A stretch of 64,000 nt of DNA from DASRHT01 sp035293765 (GTDB lineage Bacteria; Chloroflexota; Ktedonobacteria; Ktedonobacterales; Ktedonobacteraceae), in assembly GCA_035293765.1 (NCBI GenBank), contig DATGMF010000058.1, positions 74,137-138,136 on the forward strand, written 5' to 3'. Below, one piece after another: positions 63,671 through 64,000 of the stretch; the stretch's first letter is position 1; each line of letters begins with the position of its first letter. The translations under genes and the position numbers were made by a program. The notes under the pieces are model-generated. The model was not told the origin of the DNA. It was given only the letters and a program-made list of their open reading frames with translations, and did no database searches.

Positions 63671-64000
63671 GCGGTCTGAGACCGCAGGCTTGTTCTTACC
63701 TCAGGACTCCACCGCAATTCTGCATACCTTTGCAGGCGTGCAGCTTTGGCTTCATGGTCCGAGGCATCAGGGGCCATTGACAGAAGCCCCGTCGCGCTCC
63801 AATCGTGTCGAAGCACGAGCGTTCTCATCACCAGATTGCGTGCCCCCACCAGATCAGCGTGCAGAATATACCCACACATCGGGTTCTGACACGTAAAGAG
63901 CAACCCCTTGTTTGGCCGGTTCTCATTCGCGATGTGCCCACACTTGGGACAGCCCTTTGACGTATAATCGGCATCGACTTTGACCGCAAGGGACCCCGAA
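63661..64000 (-). CDS. tnpB: TnpB RNA-guided endonuclease, C-terminal part (runs off window)
   Basis: The frame is open to the end of the window. Translating from 64000 gives SLAVKVDADYTSKGCPKCGHIANENRP..., then LLFTCQNPMCGYILHADLVGARNLVMRTL. This is the RuvC-II to RuvC-III region: zinc finger CPKC...CQNPMC and the final Asp in HADLVGARNL. Unlike the first TnpB of the window it has the zinc finger. The end is ...RTSLRSQTAGS with TGA at 63663-63661; the last codons are in the end hairpin and the target. The N-terminal two-thirds are outside the window. Confidence 0.9.
   Translation of the reverse strand, partial: SGSLAVKVDADYTSKGCPKCGHIANENRPNKGLLFTCQNPMCGYILHADLVGARNLVMRTLVLRHDWSATGLLSMAPDASDHEAKAARLQRYAELRWSPEVRTSLRSQTAGS
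63668..64000 (-). mobile_element. Second IS200/IS605-type element, right end only
   Basis: The right end is marked by the perfect hairpin CCTGCGGTC-TGA-GACCGCAGG (63668-63688). Left of it is the ATL gene, right of it tnpB on the minus strand. The edge is near 63668-63672, where the ATL reading stops. On the known TnpB model the guide of its omega RNA would be the ATL sequence adjoining this end. Confidence 0.75.

Overview
The window looks like chromosomal DNA from a large-genome, spore-forming-type Chloroflexota of the class Ktedonobacteria (Ktedonobacter/Dictyobacter/Thermogemmatispora-like). This is an inference from its style: membrane Ser/Thr kinases fused to WD40 or TPR repeats, a STAND ATPase with TPRs, a TetR/P450 pair, DinB-family genes, many IS200/IS605-type relics, moderate-high GC with AT-rich promoters, and short GC-rich palindromic repeats between genes. 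No rRNA, tRNA or CRISPR array was seen.

Layout. 1-2.9 kb: end of a GT9 glycosyltransferase and a WD40 Ser/Thr kinase. 3.1-5.95 kb: a DinB-family gene split by a 2.3 kb TnpB element that also carries an XRE regulator and a small unknown gene. 5.96-9.3 kb: a radical-SAM operon, then an IscB element with its upstream HEARO/omega RNA. 9.4-15.4 kb: a nucleoside phosphorylase, a Rieske/DUF2231 membrane protein divergent from a SufR-like Fe-S regulator with a clear operator, aroA, and a sarcosine-oxidase-like flavoenzyme. 15.5-24.5 kb: an FtsX-type permease, DUF1963, a secreted HNH-like lipoprotein, a PAS/GAF histidine kinase, a Dam methylase relic and two unknown genes. 24.5-30.4 kb: an acyl-CoA synthetase-comB pair, then a STAND-TPR ATPase next to a small protein, with a 155-bp inverted repeat between them, then a repeat-rich intergenic region. 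30.4-36.6 kb: CocE-type hydrolase, DinB, P450-tetR with a perfect 19-8-19 palindrome over the promoter, tandem FHA protein and NadD-like enzyme. 36.7-46.4 kb: secreted protein, membrane protein, TPR kinase, an aconitase carrying a 517-aa LAGLIDADG intein, and a beta-carbonic anhydrase.

46.5-52.5 kb is a leftward surface-glycan cluster: NodU-type carbamoyltransferase, GT2, radical SAM, GT2, GT9. 52.8-64 kb holds HicBA, acetyltransferases (one with an in-frame TGA), a phospholipase D-like protein, a probable CxxU selenoprotein of the AhpD/CMD family with a SECIS-like hairpin, a MarR-GNAT fusion, a second WD40 kinase, an NCS1 permease, and an MGMT/ATL gene cut by a second TnpB element that runs off the window.

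The most notable signals are the probable selenoprotein, three distinct RNA-guided-nuclease elements (TnpB, IscB, TnpB) within one 64-kb window, two of which break DNA-repair or stress-type genes, the intein placed exactly at an aconitase cluster cysteine, and the STAND/small-protein pair that share a short motif.
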